A DNA stretch of 64,000 bases from Bdellovibrio sp. qaytius (GTDB lineage: Bacteria; Bdellovibrionota; Bdellovibrionia; Bdellovibrionales; Bdellovibrionaceae), in assembly GCA_004011035.1 (NCBI GenBank), contig CP025734.1:310001-374000 (forward strand), read 5' to 3'. The notes beneath the pieces were generated by a model. The model was not told the origin of the DNA and searched no databases. It saw only the letters and a program-made list of their open reading frames with translations. Made by a program: the position numbers and the translations under genes. The first letter of the stretch is position 1, and each line of letters opens with the position of its first letter. Shown here one piece after another: positions 51,855 through 61,700 of this stretch.

Positions 51855-52559
51855 ATGAATAGAAAATTGTTAATTTTAGATGATGACAGCAGAATTTGTG
51901 AAAGCTTAGCGCAAGGCTTGGGTAAAGAGTACGAAGTGACGACGACTCATGATGCTGATATTGCCTATCGTATTATCACAAAAAATTCTCCAGATATTAT
52001 TTTACTCGATATTCATTTGGGCACTGGTTGTGGTATCGAACTTTGTAAAAAGTTAAGAGCTAATCAACTTGTTAAAAATATTCCGATACTGATTATGACC
52101 GGCCATGGAAACACAGATAAGATGTTAAAGTCTTATGATGTTGGTGCTGATGACTATATTGAAAAGCCAGTTGATCTCGTGGTGATTAAGACTCGACTTG
52201 GTGCTCGGTTAAGACGCATGCAAGAACTTTCAAATACAGGATTGAGCTTTGGTAACTTAAAACTTTATCCTGAGCGTTTTGAAATTGAGCTTGATGGACG
52301 CTTTGAACGACTGAGTGAAATTGAATATACAATGCTAAAAATATTTCTAACGAATCCCAATAAAAAAATTTCGCGTGAAGATATTTTAAAAACTATTTGG
52401 AACGATACACGTGTTGAAGAACGTACGGTGGATGTTCATGTCAGTTCATTACGTCGCAAACTTAAAGATTTTAATCATCAGATTAAAGCTTTGTATGGAA
52501 GCGGCTATATCTTGCGACCGAGCGAAAAAAAAAGGTTATTTAAATCTTTTGAAGCGTAG
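51855..52559 (+). CDS. OmpR-family response regulator
   Basis: The 234-residue protein has a receiver ('LLILDDDSRICESLAQ', Asp in 'IILLDIHLGTGCG', Lys in 'YIEKPVDLVV') and a Trans_reg_C winged helix ('LSEIEYTMLKIFLTNPNKKISREDILKTIW', read in pieces, 'TVDVHVSSLRRKL'). It is 33 bases after cheB, so it may be part of the che operon. Its 3' end overlaps the convergent 7TM-DISM kinase gene by 24 bases. Targets unknown. Confidence 0.92.
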   Translation: MNRKLLILDDDSRICESLAQGLGKEYEVTTTHDADIAYRIITKNSPDIILLDIHLGTGCGIELCKKLRANQLVKNIPILIMTGHGNTDKMLKSYDVGADDYIEKPVDLVVIKTRLGARLRRMQELSNTGLSFGNLKLYPERFEIELDGRFERLSEIEYTMLKIFLTNPNKKISREDILKTIWNDTRVEERTVDVHVSSLRRKLKDFNHQIKALYGSGYILRPSEKKRLFKSFEA

Positions 52560-54410
52560 AGTAACTTCTACGCCATGATCAATTTTAGAATCTAGATGAA
52601 TAGTAGCTCCATACATAGCTAAAAAATCTTTTACAATCAGTAAACCATTTCCAGAGCCCATTTCACCGTAAGTGCCGACTTGGCTAATATAAGCCTCTTC
52701 GTCAAATAACCGGTCTAATACTTGGTTTGGTATACCGACACCTTCGTCTTTAATTTTCAGCTCAACATGTTCGTCATTAATAAATGATGACGTAATGTAA
52801 ATGTTTTTTCCGTGGTGTGAGAATTTACAGGCGTTATTTACTAAATTAGATAAAACCTGATGGCATAAGCTCGTTTTTTCAGCCAGGATAAATATGTTTT
52901 CTTCAGGCATAAAAAAGTGAACAGTTAAATTTTTCTTTTTTATGTCGGGCTGATACATTTCTATGACTTCATTTAGACATTTCTTTAAATCAATCATGCT
53001 TAGATTTAGAATTTGTTGACCTCTCACTAAAAAATTATTTTTTGCATTTTCAATAATCTCTGCCTGTTCTTGGGCCGCTTGTAAAATTCGCTCAATATTT
53101 TTTTGTGCAGCTGGATCATTCGGATTTTCATTTAATATCTGTGCATTCGTTTTAACTAATTGAGTTGTATTTGATAAATCGTGTGAAAGAGTGCGCAGTA
53201 AAGTTTTAACGACTTTGCTTTCGTTACCCTGCGCCTGCGCAAAACCAACTTTGAGAGTTAATTTTTGCAGTTTTTGAAAGATAACCATATTTAGAATTAG
53301 CCCTTCAAGAGTGCGGCCCAAAATCGTATAATAACCAAAAAACCAAAAGCCCTGGATATGACCAGCGCGATATCCTGTCCAAATCAGGTTGCACACAATG
53401 GCCACGCCCCAAGCGGTAGCCACAGGCTCGGCCCAGAGGCGGCCCTGCCAAATAAAATAAATCAGCGTGGCTCCAGTTAATATCATTGAGCTAAAAATGG
53501 CCGGCGATAAAGATCTCCAGGCCAGAACTTTTGTTTCTGGAAAAAAACTTAAAAAGATCAGGCTGACTATAAAAATCAAGAAGGCGATATAAATTTTATT
53601 TAAGTGAGGATGCTTTTTAGGAACTTCAAAAAACACACAAATAAAAAGCAAATCAAAAAATACAGTCAAGATCAGTACTGGAAAAAGCAAAGTCGATCCG
53701 GTAAAAACAATTGTTTCAGGGCGATAAGCATCCCAAATGCCCCGATTAATATTGATCGAGGCAAATAGATTTAAATAAAATAGGGCATAAATTAAAAAGC
53801 TAGGTTCTTTGAACGAGCTAAAGAAAATCAAAGCCAGTAAAGCGACGACTAAATAAATGCCTGTAGACAGCCCAATGAAATGCACTAAAAAAATTGTTAC
53901 TTTATTAAAGTAAGTTTTTTTCATGAAATAAAATTCATTATTGATGCCGCTAGCACCAGGCTCAATTTTTAAATAATAAGTGCGGTTTTTATATTCGCTT
54001 TTATTCACGGGAAAAGCATATTGCAACGTAGGTAGTGGACAAGCCGATGAATTTATCTCTACATCACAGAGGCCCCAATATTCAAAACCACCTTCATGAG
54101 TAATATAGCCTTGCATCGAATGCACGGTTTCATTAGAGCCTGTAAAAAGAACGGCGTCTTGATCCCAATCGTTCAATTTTTCAGGAATGGCCATTTTTAA
54201 CCAAATCGCTTGAGCTTTCGGAGCGATTGTTTTTTTCTCTGAAGAAATAAAAGACTGCGTAGGGATAGATTCTATAGTTTGTTGACCTTGGTTGTCTAAG
54301 TAGTATTCGACATTTTCTATGCGAAAATAACTATCGGTAGATATTTCTGCAAACAGAAAACTACAAACCGTGACTAACAAGGTCCAAAGGATGGGGTAAA
54401 ACCAACGCAC
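52536..54410 (-). CDS. 7TM-DISM sensor histidine kinase
   Basis: The 624-residue protein starts at GTG, directly after the upstream stop (TAAGTG). The N terminus has a signal-like segment (MRWFYPILWTLLVTVCSFLFA), a periplasmic 7TMR-DISMED2-type domain (about 30-170, strand-rich) and seven membrane helices (about 175-385). A HisKA domain with 'LSHDLSNTTQLVKTNAQIL' (phospho-acceptor His) and a HATPase_c with N box 'NLVNNACKFSHHG', G1 'DEGVGIP' and G2 'GSGNGLLIVKDFL' follow. DISM sensors read carbohydrates or other small molecules; the ligand is unknown. It is the last gene in a three-gene sensory operon. Confidence 0.88.
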   Translation of the reverse strand: MRWFYPILWTLLVTVCSFLFAEISTDSYFRIENVEYYLDNQGQQTIESIPTQSFISSEKKTIAPKAQAIWLKMAIPEKLNDWDQDAVLFTGSNETVHSMQGYITHEGGFEYWGLCDVEINSSACPLPTLQYAFPVNKSEYKNRTYYLKIEPGASGINNEFYFMKKTYFNKVTIFLVHFIGLSTGIYLVVALLALIFFSSFKEPSFLIYALFYLNLFASININRGIWDAYRPETIVFTGSTLLFPVLILTVFFDLLFICVFFEVPKKHPHLNKIYIAFLIFIVSLIFLSFFPETKVLAWRSLSPAIFSSMILTGATLIYFIWQGRLWAEPVATAWGVAIVCNLIWTGYRAGHIQGFWFFGYYTILGRTLEGLILNMVIFQKLQKLTLKVGFAQAQGNESKVVKTLLRTLSHDLSNTTQLVKTNAQILNENPNDPAAQKNIERILQAAQEQAEIIENAKNNFLVRGQQILNLSMIDLKKCLNEVIEMYQPDIKKKNLTVHFFMPEENIFILAEKTSLCHQVLSNLVNNACKFSHHGKNIYITSSFINDEHVELKIKDEGVGIPNQVLDRLFDEEAYISQVGTYGEMGSGNGLLIVKDFLAMYGATIHLDSKIDHGVEVTLRFKRFK

Positions 54411-55265
54411 TTAATTTTTTTCCTTATGAGAGTCATTAAATGTGCTGAAGGTTTTACGAATAATATCCATTGAATCCATCGACTGAAGAGATTGCTGTTT
54501 TGTTAATTTCTTCTGCTGTTCGCTAAGAACTTGCATGAGCTCGCGTAGTCGATAAGTCGTTTTAGATAAAAGTTCGCTGGCCTGTTGAGTCGAAATTTTA
54601 TCACTGCGCAAAAGTTCTGTTAACAAATCTAACGATTGTAAGGGTGTGTTTGTTAAATCTCGCAATGCTAATGCAACATCGGCGAAATCGCGTAGATTTT
54701 TTTCTTTAGCCTCAGACTCAACAAGATTGGCGTGTAGTTTTAAAGTGCTAATACGATGGTGCAGAATTAATAATCCTGCAAGGGCATAACCCATAGTTGT
54801 CCAGGGTTCAAATTGCCCTGATAGCTTCATAATTTGCGGTGAAAAAAGCAAAACCTGCATTGGTGGAATAAAAAGACAAAGAGCTATTAATAGATATCCT
54901 ATAAAATGGGGAAACGGTGCCATTAAAGCAACGCACACGATGATAAACTTATAAGTGCCAAAGTAAGTCATTTGCACGTTATGTTCTGAGCCAATGGCTG
55001 CGATTTCACTGCCTGGTAACATTGTAAAAAGAGCCATTGTAATCATGAGTGTGACGCTGATTTTAACGGGCAGACGCGGATATTTACTTGTCAGAAAAAA
55101 AGTGATGATTACAATCAGTAAACCGATATACCACAGCGGAGTCGTCGGCAAATTATCATTGGCGCGAATGATATATGAGAGGGGCAAAAGAAAAAGAGCT
55201 AAAATTGAATAAGATCTAGTTGAACGAGTAGCTAACTGTTTGTCGTCTAAAATAAATGACTTCAT
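54411..55265 (-). CDS. Membrane protein with degenerate histidine-kinase dimerisation segment
   Basis: The 284-residue protein has about five or six membrane helices (residues 20-185), then a cytoplasmic helical hairpin 'VALALRDLTNTPLQSLDLLTELL' that recalls a HisKA H-box, but the position of the phospho-acceptor His is Arg. No ATPase domain follows; the protein ends after about 80 more residues. It may be a non-catalytic sensor that pairs with the kinase encoded next to it (stop TAA directly adjacent to its GTG). The start overlaps the receiver gene by ATGA. Confidence 0.7.
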   Translation of the reverse strand: MKSFILDDKQLATRSTRSYSILALFLLPLSYIIRANDNLPTTPLWYIGLLIVIITFFLTSKYPRLPVKISVTLMITMALFTMLPGSEIAAIGSEHNVQMTYFGTYKFIIVCVALMAPFPHFIGYLLIALCLFIPPMQVLLFSPQIMKLSGQFEPWTTMGYALAGLLILHHRISTLKLHANLVESEAKEKNLRDFADVALALRDLTNTPLQSLDLLTELLRSDKISTQQASELLSKTTYRLRELMQVLSEQQKKLTKQQSLQSMDSMDIIRKTFSTFNDSHKEKN

Positions 55266-55630
55266 GATTGAGAGCCAATCAGTTGAAGTAGCTCTTGCGG
55301 AGAAATTGGTTTGCGCAAGATTTTTGTTCCTTCAAAAGTATGGGCCTCTTTAGTCTCATCAGAATCGATTGCGTGGCCAGTTAGAAAAAAAACAGGTTTG
55401 TTATATCCAAGACTTCGTAGCCAACGATAGGCTTGAACTCCAGAAGGTTGGTGTAAACCTAAATTAATATCTAAAAAAGCCATATCACTTTTTAAAATTA
55501 ATTCTTCTTGCGCAAGCATATATTCAAAATTTGAAGCGGTAATGGCGCTGCACGTACTTATATTTTCAATAAAAACTTTCATGACTTCGAGAAACTCGGC
55601 ACTGTCGTCTAAAAAAAATATTGAACGCAT
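55262..55630 (-). CDS. Single-domain response regulator
   Basis: The 122-residue protein is only a receiver domain: acidic pair in 'IFFLDDSAEFLEV', phospho-acceptor Asp in 'MAFLDINLGLHQPSG', and Lys in 'ILRKPISPQELLQL'. The Thr is in 'FFLTGHAI'. It heads the operon with the degenerate membrane sensor and the DISM kinase, so it is the likely phospho-partner of that kinase. There is no output domain. Confidence 0.88.
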   Translation of the reverse strand: MRSIFFLDDSAEFLEVMKVFIENISTCSAITASNFEYMLAQEELILKSDMAFLDINLGLHQPSGVQAYRWLRSLGYNKPVFFLTGHAIDSDETKEAHTFEGTKILRKPISPQELLQLIGSQS

Positions 55631-55834
55631 GAAAACCTCAAGAGGGGTATTTAAGCATGCAAAGATTGTGTATGCAAATACCCTGAAAAATTAAGAACTT
55701 TTCTAAGCGTAATCGGGGGCTTTTTAACTCATTCTTAACAGCTTCTTCACTGCTAGCTCGTGACATTTTGCGAATGAACGCACTGGTTGCCACATTCAAA
55801 ACAACTCATCGATAGGCATAGCTTTTGCGATAAA

Positions 55835-55861
55835 TCCTGCTGAATGAATTTCAGCAGGAGG
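55835..55861 (+). promoter_or_regulatory. Hairpin overlapping the ribosome-binding site of the PfpI gene
   Basis: TCCTGCTGAA (55835-55844) pairs perfectly with TTCAGCAGGA (55850-55859), 10 bp, loop TGAAT. The AGGAGG Shine-Dalgarno sequence (55856-55861) is partly inside the stem, 4 bases before the ATG at 55866. It can block ribosome entry, as in RNA thermometers. Confidence 0.55.
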
Positions 55862-55865
55862 ATTT

Positions 55866-56471
55866 ATGCATTCCATCAGAGGAAAACGAATAGCTATTTT
55901 AGCAGCCGATGGTTTTGAACATTCAGAGTTATTAAAGACAAAAGAAATTTTAGAAGATCACGAAGCTATAACAGAAGTGATTTCATTAAAACCCGGTAAA
56001 ATTAAATCTTGGAAAGATAAAAACTGGGGTGAAGAAATCGAAGTCGAAAGCGTTGTTTCGCAAGTTCAAGCTGAAGACTATGATGCTTTGTTATTACCCG
56101 GCGGAGTGATCAACCCAGATATTTTACGTATGAATGAAGCCGCTGTTCATTTTGTCAGTCAATTTGTTGAATCGGGTAAACCAATTGGTGCCATTTGCCA
56201 TGGCCCGTGGACATTGGTTGAAACAAATATTTTAGAAGGACGTGTTGTGACCTCATGGCCCTCGATAAAAACTGACTTAATCAATGCCGGTGCTAAGTGG
56301 GTTGATCAAGAAGTTGTCTGCGATCAAGGTTTAGTGACAAGCCGAAAACCTGCAGATATACCTGCATTCACAAGAAAATTTATTGATGAAATTGCTGAAG
56401 GTGTTCATCGTCGTACTTTTGGTGAAATGTCACCAAAAGCTGAACAGTTGCATCGTTCAGAAAATCACTAG
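55866..56471 (+). CDS. DJ-1/PfpI family protein
   Basis: The 201-residue class I amidotransferase-like protein has an acidic catalytic residue Glu18 in 'ADGFEHSEL' and nucleophile Cys111 in 'IGAICHGPWTLVE'. It closely follows PfpI/YhbO/YraA-type members ('LLLPGGVINPDILRMNEAAVHFV'). YhbO-type proteins are stress proteins, described as glyoxalase-like or deglycase enzymes. The hairpin over its ribosome-binding site suggests translational control. It ends 4 bases into the convergent beta-propeller gene. Confidence 0.92.
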   Translation: MHSIRGKRIAILAADGFEHSELLKTKEILEDHEAITEVISLKPGKIKSWKDKNWGEEIEVESVVSQVQAEDYDALLLPGGVINPDILRMNEAAVHFVSQFVESGKPIGAICHGPWTLVETNILEGRVVTSWPSIKTDLINAGAKWVDQEVVCDQGLVTSRKPADIPAFTRKFIDEIAEGVHRRTFGEMSPKAEQLHRSENH

Positions 56472-57955
56472 CGATTGATTTGCATGATCATAATGGCAGG
56501 GCCATCACTCGGTGCAGAAATAAGATAATACGCAGGTGATAGCGGAGATAGCGCACCTGTAGTTTTATTCACAGAGTAGGCGCTGATTGAAGGTGGGCTT
56601 AAAGTATTACACGTGTAAGCAAAATTACCGGTGGTATCGATACGAATATCATTCGGTCCACCTTCTGTTGTGGTATCACTCACTTTACTTAGAGTACCGC
56701 TCGCAGCAATGCTGTAGGTAATAATTCTTTCTGAATTGGCTTCATTCACTCGAGAAAAAGCTGTTCCATATAAAAAAGAACCATCAGCTGAAACAATCGA
56801 TGCTGAACCACCATCATCATCATATCCAGGATTGTTGTTATCTACAGGAGTTCCTAACGGAGTTAAGGCTCCGGTTGTTTGATCAATATTCCAGGCTGCC
56901 ATTTTTTGTTGGCCGAATAATCCCATGTAGAGCCAACGGCCATTCGGGTGAATTGAAATTCCATCTCCACGATTTGAGATTGATCCATCATCAGGATTTT
57001 TAAAAGGTGTACCACTTACTAAAGTTAAGGCGCCAGTTGTTGTGTCTACAGTAAAAGCTGCAACACCGTTATATGTGTTATTATTTACTCCGGCAGCAGC
57101 GAAAATAAAGCGGCCATCACTGCTGCCAGTGATTCCATTTAAGCGCCGAGCAGGAAGTGATGAAAACGGACTGCCTGTGACTTGAGTTAGCGTTCCGGTG
57201 CTACCGATACTGTAAGCCGAAATACTGCTGCTGGTATTATTCGTGATATAAAGAAATTGCCCCGACGGATGAACAAATAATCCATTCGGTCCATTCGCAT
57301 CGTTGGCCATTGGACTGCCAACCATTGATAAACCACCATTTAAGGGGTTAATGGCAAATGTGGTGATGGTGCCTGAAGTAAAATTTGCTGAAAATAAAAA
57401 ACGATTATTCATACTCATCGCTACACCGTATGTGCCATTGCCACCTGTGATGTAGGGATTGCCTGAGACTGGTAAGAGCGCACCCGTCGTTGGATGTTGA
57501 GCATAGCCAAGAACTTCACCCGGAGAATTTTGTACGCCGACATATAAAAATGAAGCATACGAAAATTGCATTGCGGTTGCAGAAACAGCGGCATCAAAAG
57601 TACTGGTTTGGTTATCAATATTTTTTACTGATATATTATAAACCCCATTTTGCCCTGGGCCAACATTGCAATCAATAGTCGTAAAGTCATTTGAAACAAC
57701 CACGTCTTCGCATGGGTAGCTGCCCACATACACACGTGCTTTTTTAAAAAAGTTTGTGCCTGTAAGATGAATCGGGCAACCACCAGAGATACTGCAATAA
57801 AGTGAACCACCGCCGTTAGCTACGATATTTGTAATTACAGCCTGTGGTAAATTACCTGGTGCGAAACTTTCAACTTCTTGTATTTTCGTGCAATTAGCTA
57901 AAGCTAATAAAGTAAGACCTGAGATAAATGAAAGAAATAAAAATCTAGTTAGCAT
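56468..57955 (-). CDS. Lipoprotein with IPT/TIG and YbhE-like beta-propeller
   Basis: The 495-residue lipoprotein has a lipobox at Cys22 (ALANC). Residues about 38-125 look like an IPT/TIG immunoglobulin-like domain with Cys pairs ('LYCSISGGCPIHLTGTNFF'). From about 130 to 490 there is a seven-bladed propeller of the lactonase/YbhE type (PF10282), with repeats of 'LTLVSGTPF', 'GVHPSGQFLYITNN' and 'YSIGSTGTLTQVTGSPF' style. The propeller may bind a protein or ligand at the outer membrane. Its GTG/ATG start is directly after the barrel gene stop, so the two are coexpressed. Confidence 0.8.
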   Translation of the reverse strand: MLTRFLFLSFISGLTLLALANCTKIQEVESFAPGNLPQAVITNIVANGGGSLYCSISGGCPIHLTGTNFFKKARVYVGSYPCEDVVVSNDFTTIDCNVGPGQNGVYNISVKNIDNQTSTFDAAVSATAMQFSYASFLYVGVQNSPGEVLGYAQHPTTGALLPVSGNPYITGGNGTYGVAMSMNNRFLFSANFTSGTITTFAINPLNGGLSMVGSPMANDANGPNGLFVHPSGQFLYITNNTSSSISAYSIGSTGTLTQVTGSPFSSLPARRLNGITGSSDGRFIFAAAGVNNNTYNGVAAFTVDTTTGALTLVSGTPFKNPDDGSISNRGDGISIHPNGRWLYMGLFGQQKMAAWNIDQTTGALTPLGTPVDNNNPGYDDDGGSASIVSADGSFLYGTAFSRVNEANSERIITYSIAASGTLSKVSDTTTEGGPNDIRIDTTGNFAYTCNTLSPPSISAYSVNKTTGALSPLSPAYYLISAPSDGPAIMIMQINR

Positions 57956-58546
57956 TTAATTTCTCCCACCTGAAAAGTTAGAGAGCATAAGGCCAATAGA
58001 AAATCTATTCATCGTGACATCGGCATCACTTAAACTTTCATCATATGTAACAGAAGAATAATCAAAGACCACGCCGATCTCTTTGCGCATTTGGGCTGTG
58101 AATTGTACACCGTAACCCAATTTACCCTTGTACGATGAGCTATTTCCGTTGCCAGTGGTTTTTGTAAGTGTGTAGCTATTGCTAGGTTTTAAAATAACAC
58201 CTGCACCGTATTTACCAGTAAAGTATTCAACGCGAAGACCTACATTAGATTCTTTACCTGTTAGATTTGTGAAATTTACCTCTGAGGGGCTAGTAGCCTG
58301 ATTAACAACAACGTATTCGTAATTCAGACCAAGCCTCAGCTTTTTAAAATTGTAACCGACAAATGCAGCGATCGGAAAATACTCCATTGTGCGATCAGGG
58401 GCTAAATGATTTAAATCACCATTGCCCATTTTTCCGCTACCGAACATGGCCATGATTCCATACGAAAAATCACCGCTTCGCTGCGCGAGCGAAATACTTG
58501 GCAAAGCCAAAATCAGTATGAGAAAAATCCGTCTAAAACTGCACAC
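57956..58546 (-). CDS. Outer-membrane beta-barrel protein
   Basis: The 196-residue protein has a signal peptide (MCSFRRIFLILILALPSISLA) and a small barrel of about eight strands ('FSYGIMAMFGSGKMG', 'RLGLNYEYVVVNQ', 'GVVFDYSSVTYDESLSDADV', 'FSIGLMLSNFSGGRN'). Alternating polar and apolar residues support an OmpX/OmpW-sized barrel. The family is not resolved. It is directly followed by the beta-propeller lipoprotein, with no bases between them. Confidence 0.75.
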   Translation of the reverse strand: MCSFRRIFLILILALPSISLAQRSGDFSYGIMAMFGSGKMGNGDLNHLAPDRTMEYFPIAAFVGYNFKKLRLGLNYEYVVVNQATSPSEVNFTNLTGKESNVGLRVEYFTGKYGAGVILKPSNSYTLTKTTGNGNSSSYKGKLGYGVQFTAQMRKEIGVVFDYSSVTYDESLSDADVTMNRFSIGLMLSNFSGGRN

Positions 58547-58590
58547 GTATTTACCATTATAAATCGAAAACGCTCACATCACAAATTTCG

Positions 58591-58603
58591 TCTCAATTTG
58601 AGA
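58591..58603. promoter_or_regulatory. Palindrome between the divergent barrel and macroglobulin genes
   Basis: TCTCAA-T-TTGAGA is a perfect odd palindrome. A second hairpin, GTCTGG-GTTT-CCAGAC, lies at 58613-58628. Both sit in the 184-base divergent promoter region; they may be operators. No T-run makes a terminator. Confidence 0.3.
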
Positions 58604-58730
58604 ACTTAACAAGTCTGGGTTTCCAGACGATAGACCTATGCGCACACTGCACCAAAGACCAGTGATTAATGATACCCGAACCTGAAAAGTTGTACTTAAA
58701 TAGGGGCAACGATTCACAACGGGAAGTTCA

Positions 58731-61700
58731 ATGGAAAAATTCAGAAATTTTCTTTCAAATTTATTCACACTTATTTTCGGAAACATCAATTACACAAAAC
58801 CGGCTTGGTTGCAAAAAGCGTGTGATCGATCAAAAGTGAATCCCGAAAAAACTAAAAAGATTTTAATTTCTATCGGCACAGTGATCGTCACTGTTGTGGC
58901 CGTCTTATTAGCTAAACATTACTATGAAGGTTTACCAAAACCAGACACGGTTTCATTTCGCGTGGGCGAGATTTATTCTTACGATCCTGTTGGGCCAATG
59001 CCGCGCTCTTTATATATTACTTTTAATAAATCTGTGGCTTCAGTTGATTCGATTGGTAAGCCAATTACAGTGGGTATTAAATTATCACCTGAAGTAAAAG
59101 GGCAGTGGCTTTGGGTTTCAGATAAAGAATTAAAATTCACTCCGATTTTAGAAAAAGGAAAAAGCGATTGGATCATCGGACAAAAATTTAAAGGTGAAAT
59201 TTCTAAAAAAATCTTAGCCCCGAATATTTTACTCCAAACTTATGATTTTAGTTTTGAAAGTGCGCCGTTAAAAGCTCAAAATCAAAATAGCGAATTTCAT
59301 CAAGACCCACGTTTTGCAGAAAATAAAAAAGTGATCGCTAGTTTTCATTTTAATTATCCTGTTGATCCAGAATCTGTCAAAAAACGACTGCGCTTGATGG
59401 AAAAGCCTGATAGCGGCATTGAAAGTAAATCTAATTTAGAATTTTCAGTTTCGTTTGATGAGTACAAATCAAATATGTACGTGCAATCGGCGAATTTAAA
59501 AATCAGCAATAGTAACATGACGTATAGATATGTGATCGACAAAGGGTTTTCATCACCTTTAGGTGGTGTATCTGTGGCTGAAGCCGCTGCATCTATCAAA
59601 GTGCCTTCGCTGTATGATTATTTTAAAATCACTAATGCTTCGATTATTATCGCGCGTAATGAAAAATTTGAATCAGAACAGATTTTACGTTTTGAAAATG
59701 TGGCCGAAATTGCTTCAGAAGAGTTATTTAAGTCGATTCAAGTTTATGAATTGCCTTTTAATTTAGATAAGAATGATAAAAAGAACACGGCCTACCCTTG
59801 GGCCAGTGTTTCTGAAGTGACTGAAGACGTTTTAAAAAGATCAAAAAAAATAACAACGACAACAATTCCTTCTGAAAAATTAGTGTCTTTAGAACATTCC
59901 TATAAATTCAACTCTCAACCAGGAAGATCTTTATATGTGCGTATTCCAAAAGAAACGACGTCATTTGGTGGATTTAAATTAAAAGATGATTTTGAAAAAG
60001 TAATTGCGGTTCCGCAATACCCATCAGATTTACAAATTATGGGTAAAGGATCATTAATCCCATTAACAGGTAGTAAACAGCTTTCATTGGTTTCTCGCAA
60101 TTTAAATAAAATCACTTATCAAATTCATCAAGTTAGACCCGAGCATGTGAATCACTTGATTCCGTCTTTAGTGTATGAATTTACAAAGCCTGATATTTAC
60201 GATATTCGCCCAGATAGAATTGCAGAACGTTTTACAGGAGATATTCCATTAATTAATAAAGACCCACAGAAAACACAGTTTAGTTCGATTGATTTAGGCG
60301 CTTACTTAACCGGAAGCAAAAAAGGCCTATTCTTAATTTCAGTTCAATCAAAAGATTCAGTGTCCTATGTAGATGATCGCCGTTTTATTATTTTATCTGA
60401 TTTAGGTTTGATCGTTAAAAAAACAGTGTCTGGCGGTTATGAAGTTTTTGTGCAAAATGTAAGTACAGGTTTACCCGTTGCAGGAGCAAAAGTCAGCGTA
60501 CTAGGACAAAACGGAATTAACGTTTTATCTGTAGATACCGGAGCTAATGGTTCGGCTGAGTTTCCGAATTTAAAAGATTTTAAATTTGATAAAGAACCGA
60601 TCGCTTTCACAGCTGTACTTGGTGATAGTATTTCATTTGTTCCGTTTAATTCGTACTCTCGTGAAATTGATTTAACTTCGTTTGATATCGGTGGCGCGCG
60701 CGATTCTTCTGAATCAGATCAGTTGAATGCCTATATGTTTTCTGATCGTGGTATTTACCGCCCGGGTGAAGGCGCTGATTTTGGTGTGATCGTTCGTTCA
60801 AAAAATTGGGGAAAATCATTTTCGCAAATTCCGGTTGATTTCGTGATTACGAACCCCACTGGCCAAGAGGTATTTAAACAAACTTTAAAAGTAAGTTCTA
60901 ACGACATCCAAAACGTTAAATTTAAAACTGAAGATTACTTCGAAACTGGTAGTTATTCATTGATGGCTTATATTAAACAGCCCGATAAATCGATGGTCAT
61001 GATCGGTAGCACGGCTTTTCAAGTTGAAGAGTTTTTACCTGATCAAATTAAAGTAAGAACAACTTTGTCACAAACTGAAGCTGAAGGCTGGGTTAAGCCA
61101 AAAGATTTAAAACTAAATTTAACAGCATTTAACCTTTACGGAAAGCCTGCCTCAGATAGAACGGCTCGTTCAAAAATTCGCATTAAAGCCACTGATGTGT
61201 ATTTTAAAAAATGGAAAGATTATTATTTTAATGTGCCTAAACCTACGCAAATTGAAATCAACGATAGCTTACCAGATATAAAAACTAACGATAACGGCGA
61301 AGCTGAATGGAAGTTAAGTTTTGAGCAACTCGAAAAATCTTTATATCGCTTAAATATCGATTCAGAAGTTTTTGAAACTGAAGGCGGAAAAAGTGTTAAG
61401 TCACAATTAAGCCAATTGATTTCAGATCAAGATTACTTACTAGGGTATCGTTCTGATTTATTAGATTTGTCATTTATTAAAAAAGACACCGTTGCACAGA
61501 TCGAAGTTTTAACAGTTGATCCAAAACTTAATCCTGTAGCTGTAAGTAACATTGAAATTGACCTGGTCGAGAAAAAGCCAACTTCAGTCTTAATGAAACT
61601 TCCGAATGAAACGTTTGCTTATCAGACAGTGTATAAACAAACGATTTTAAAAACTTATAAATTAGCTACAGCAACTAAAGCGGCCAAGTTTAAGCTAGAA

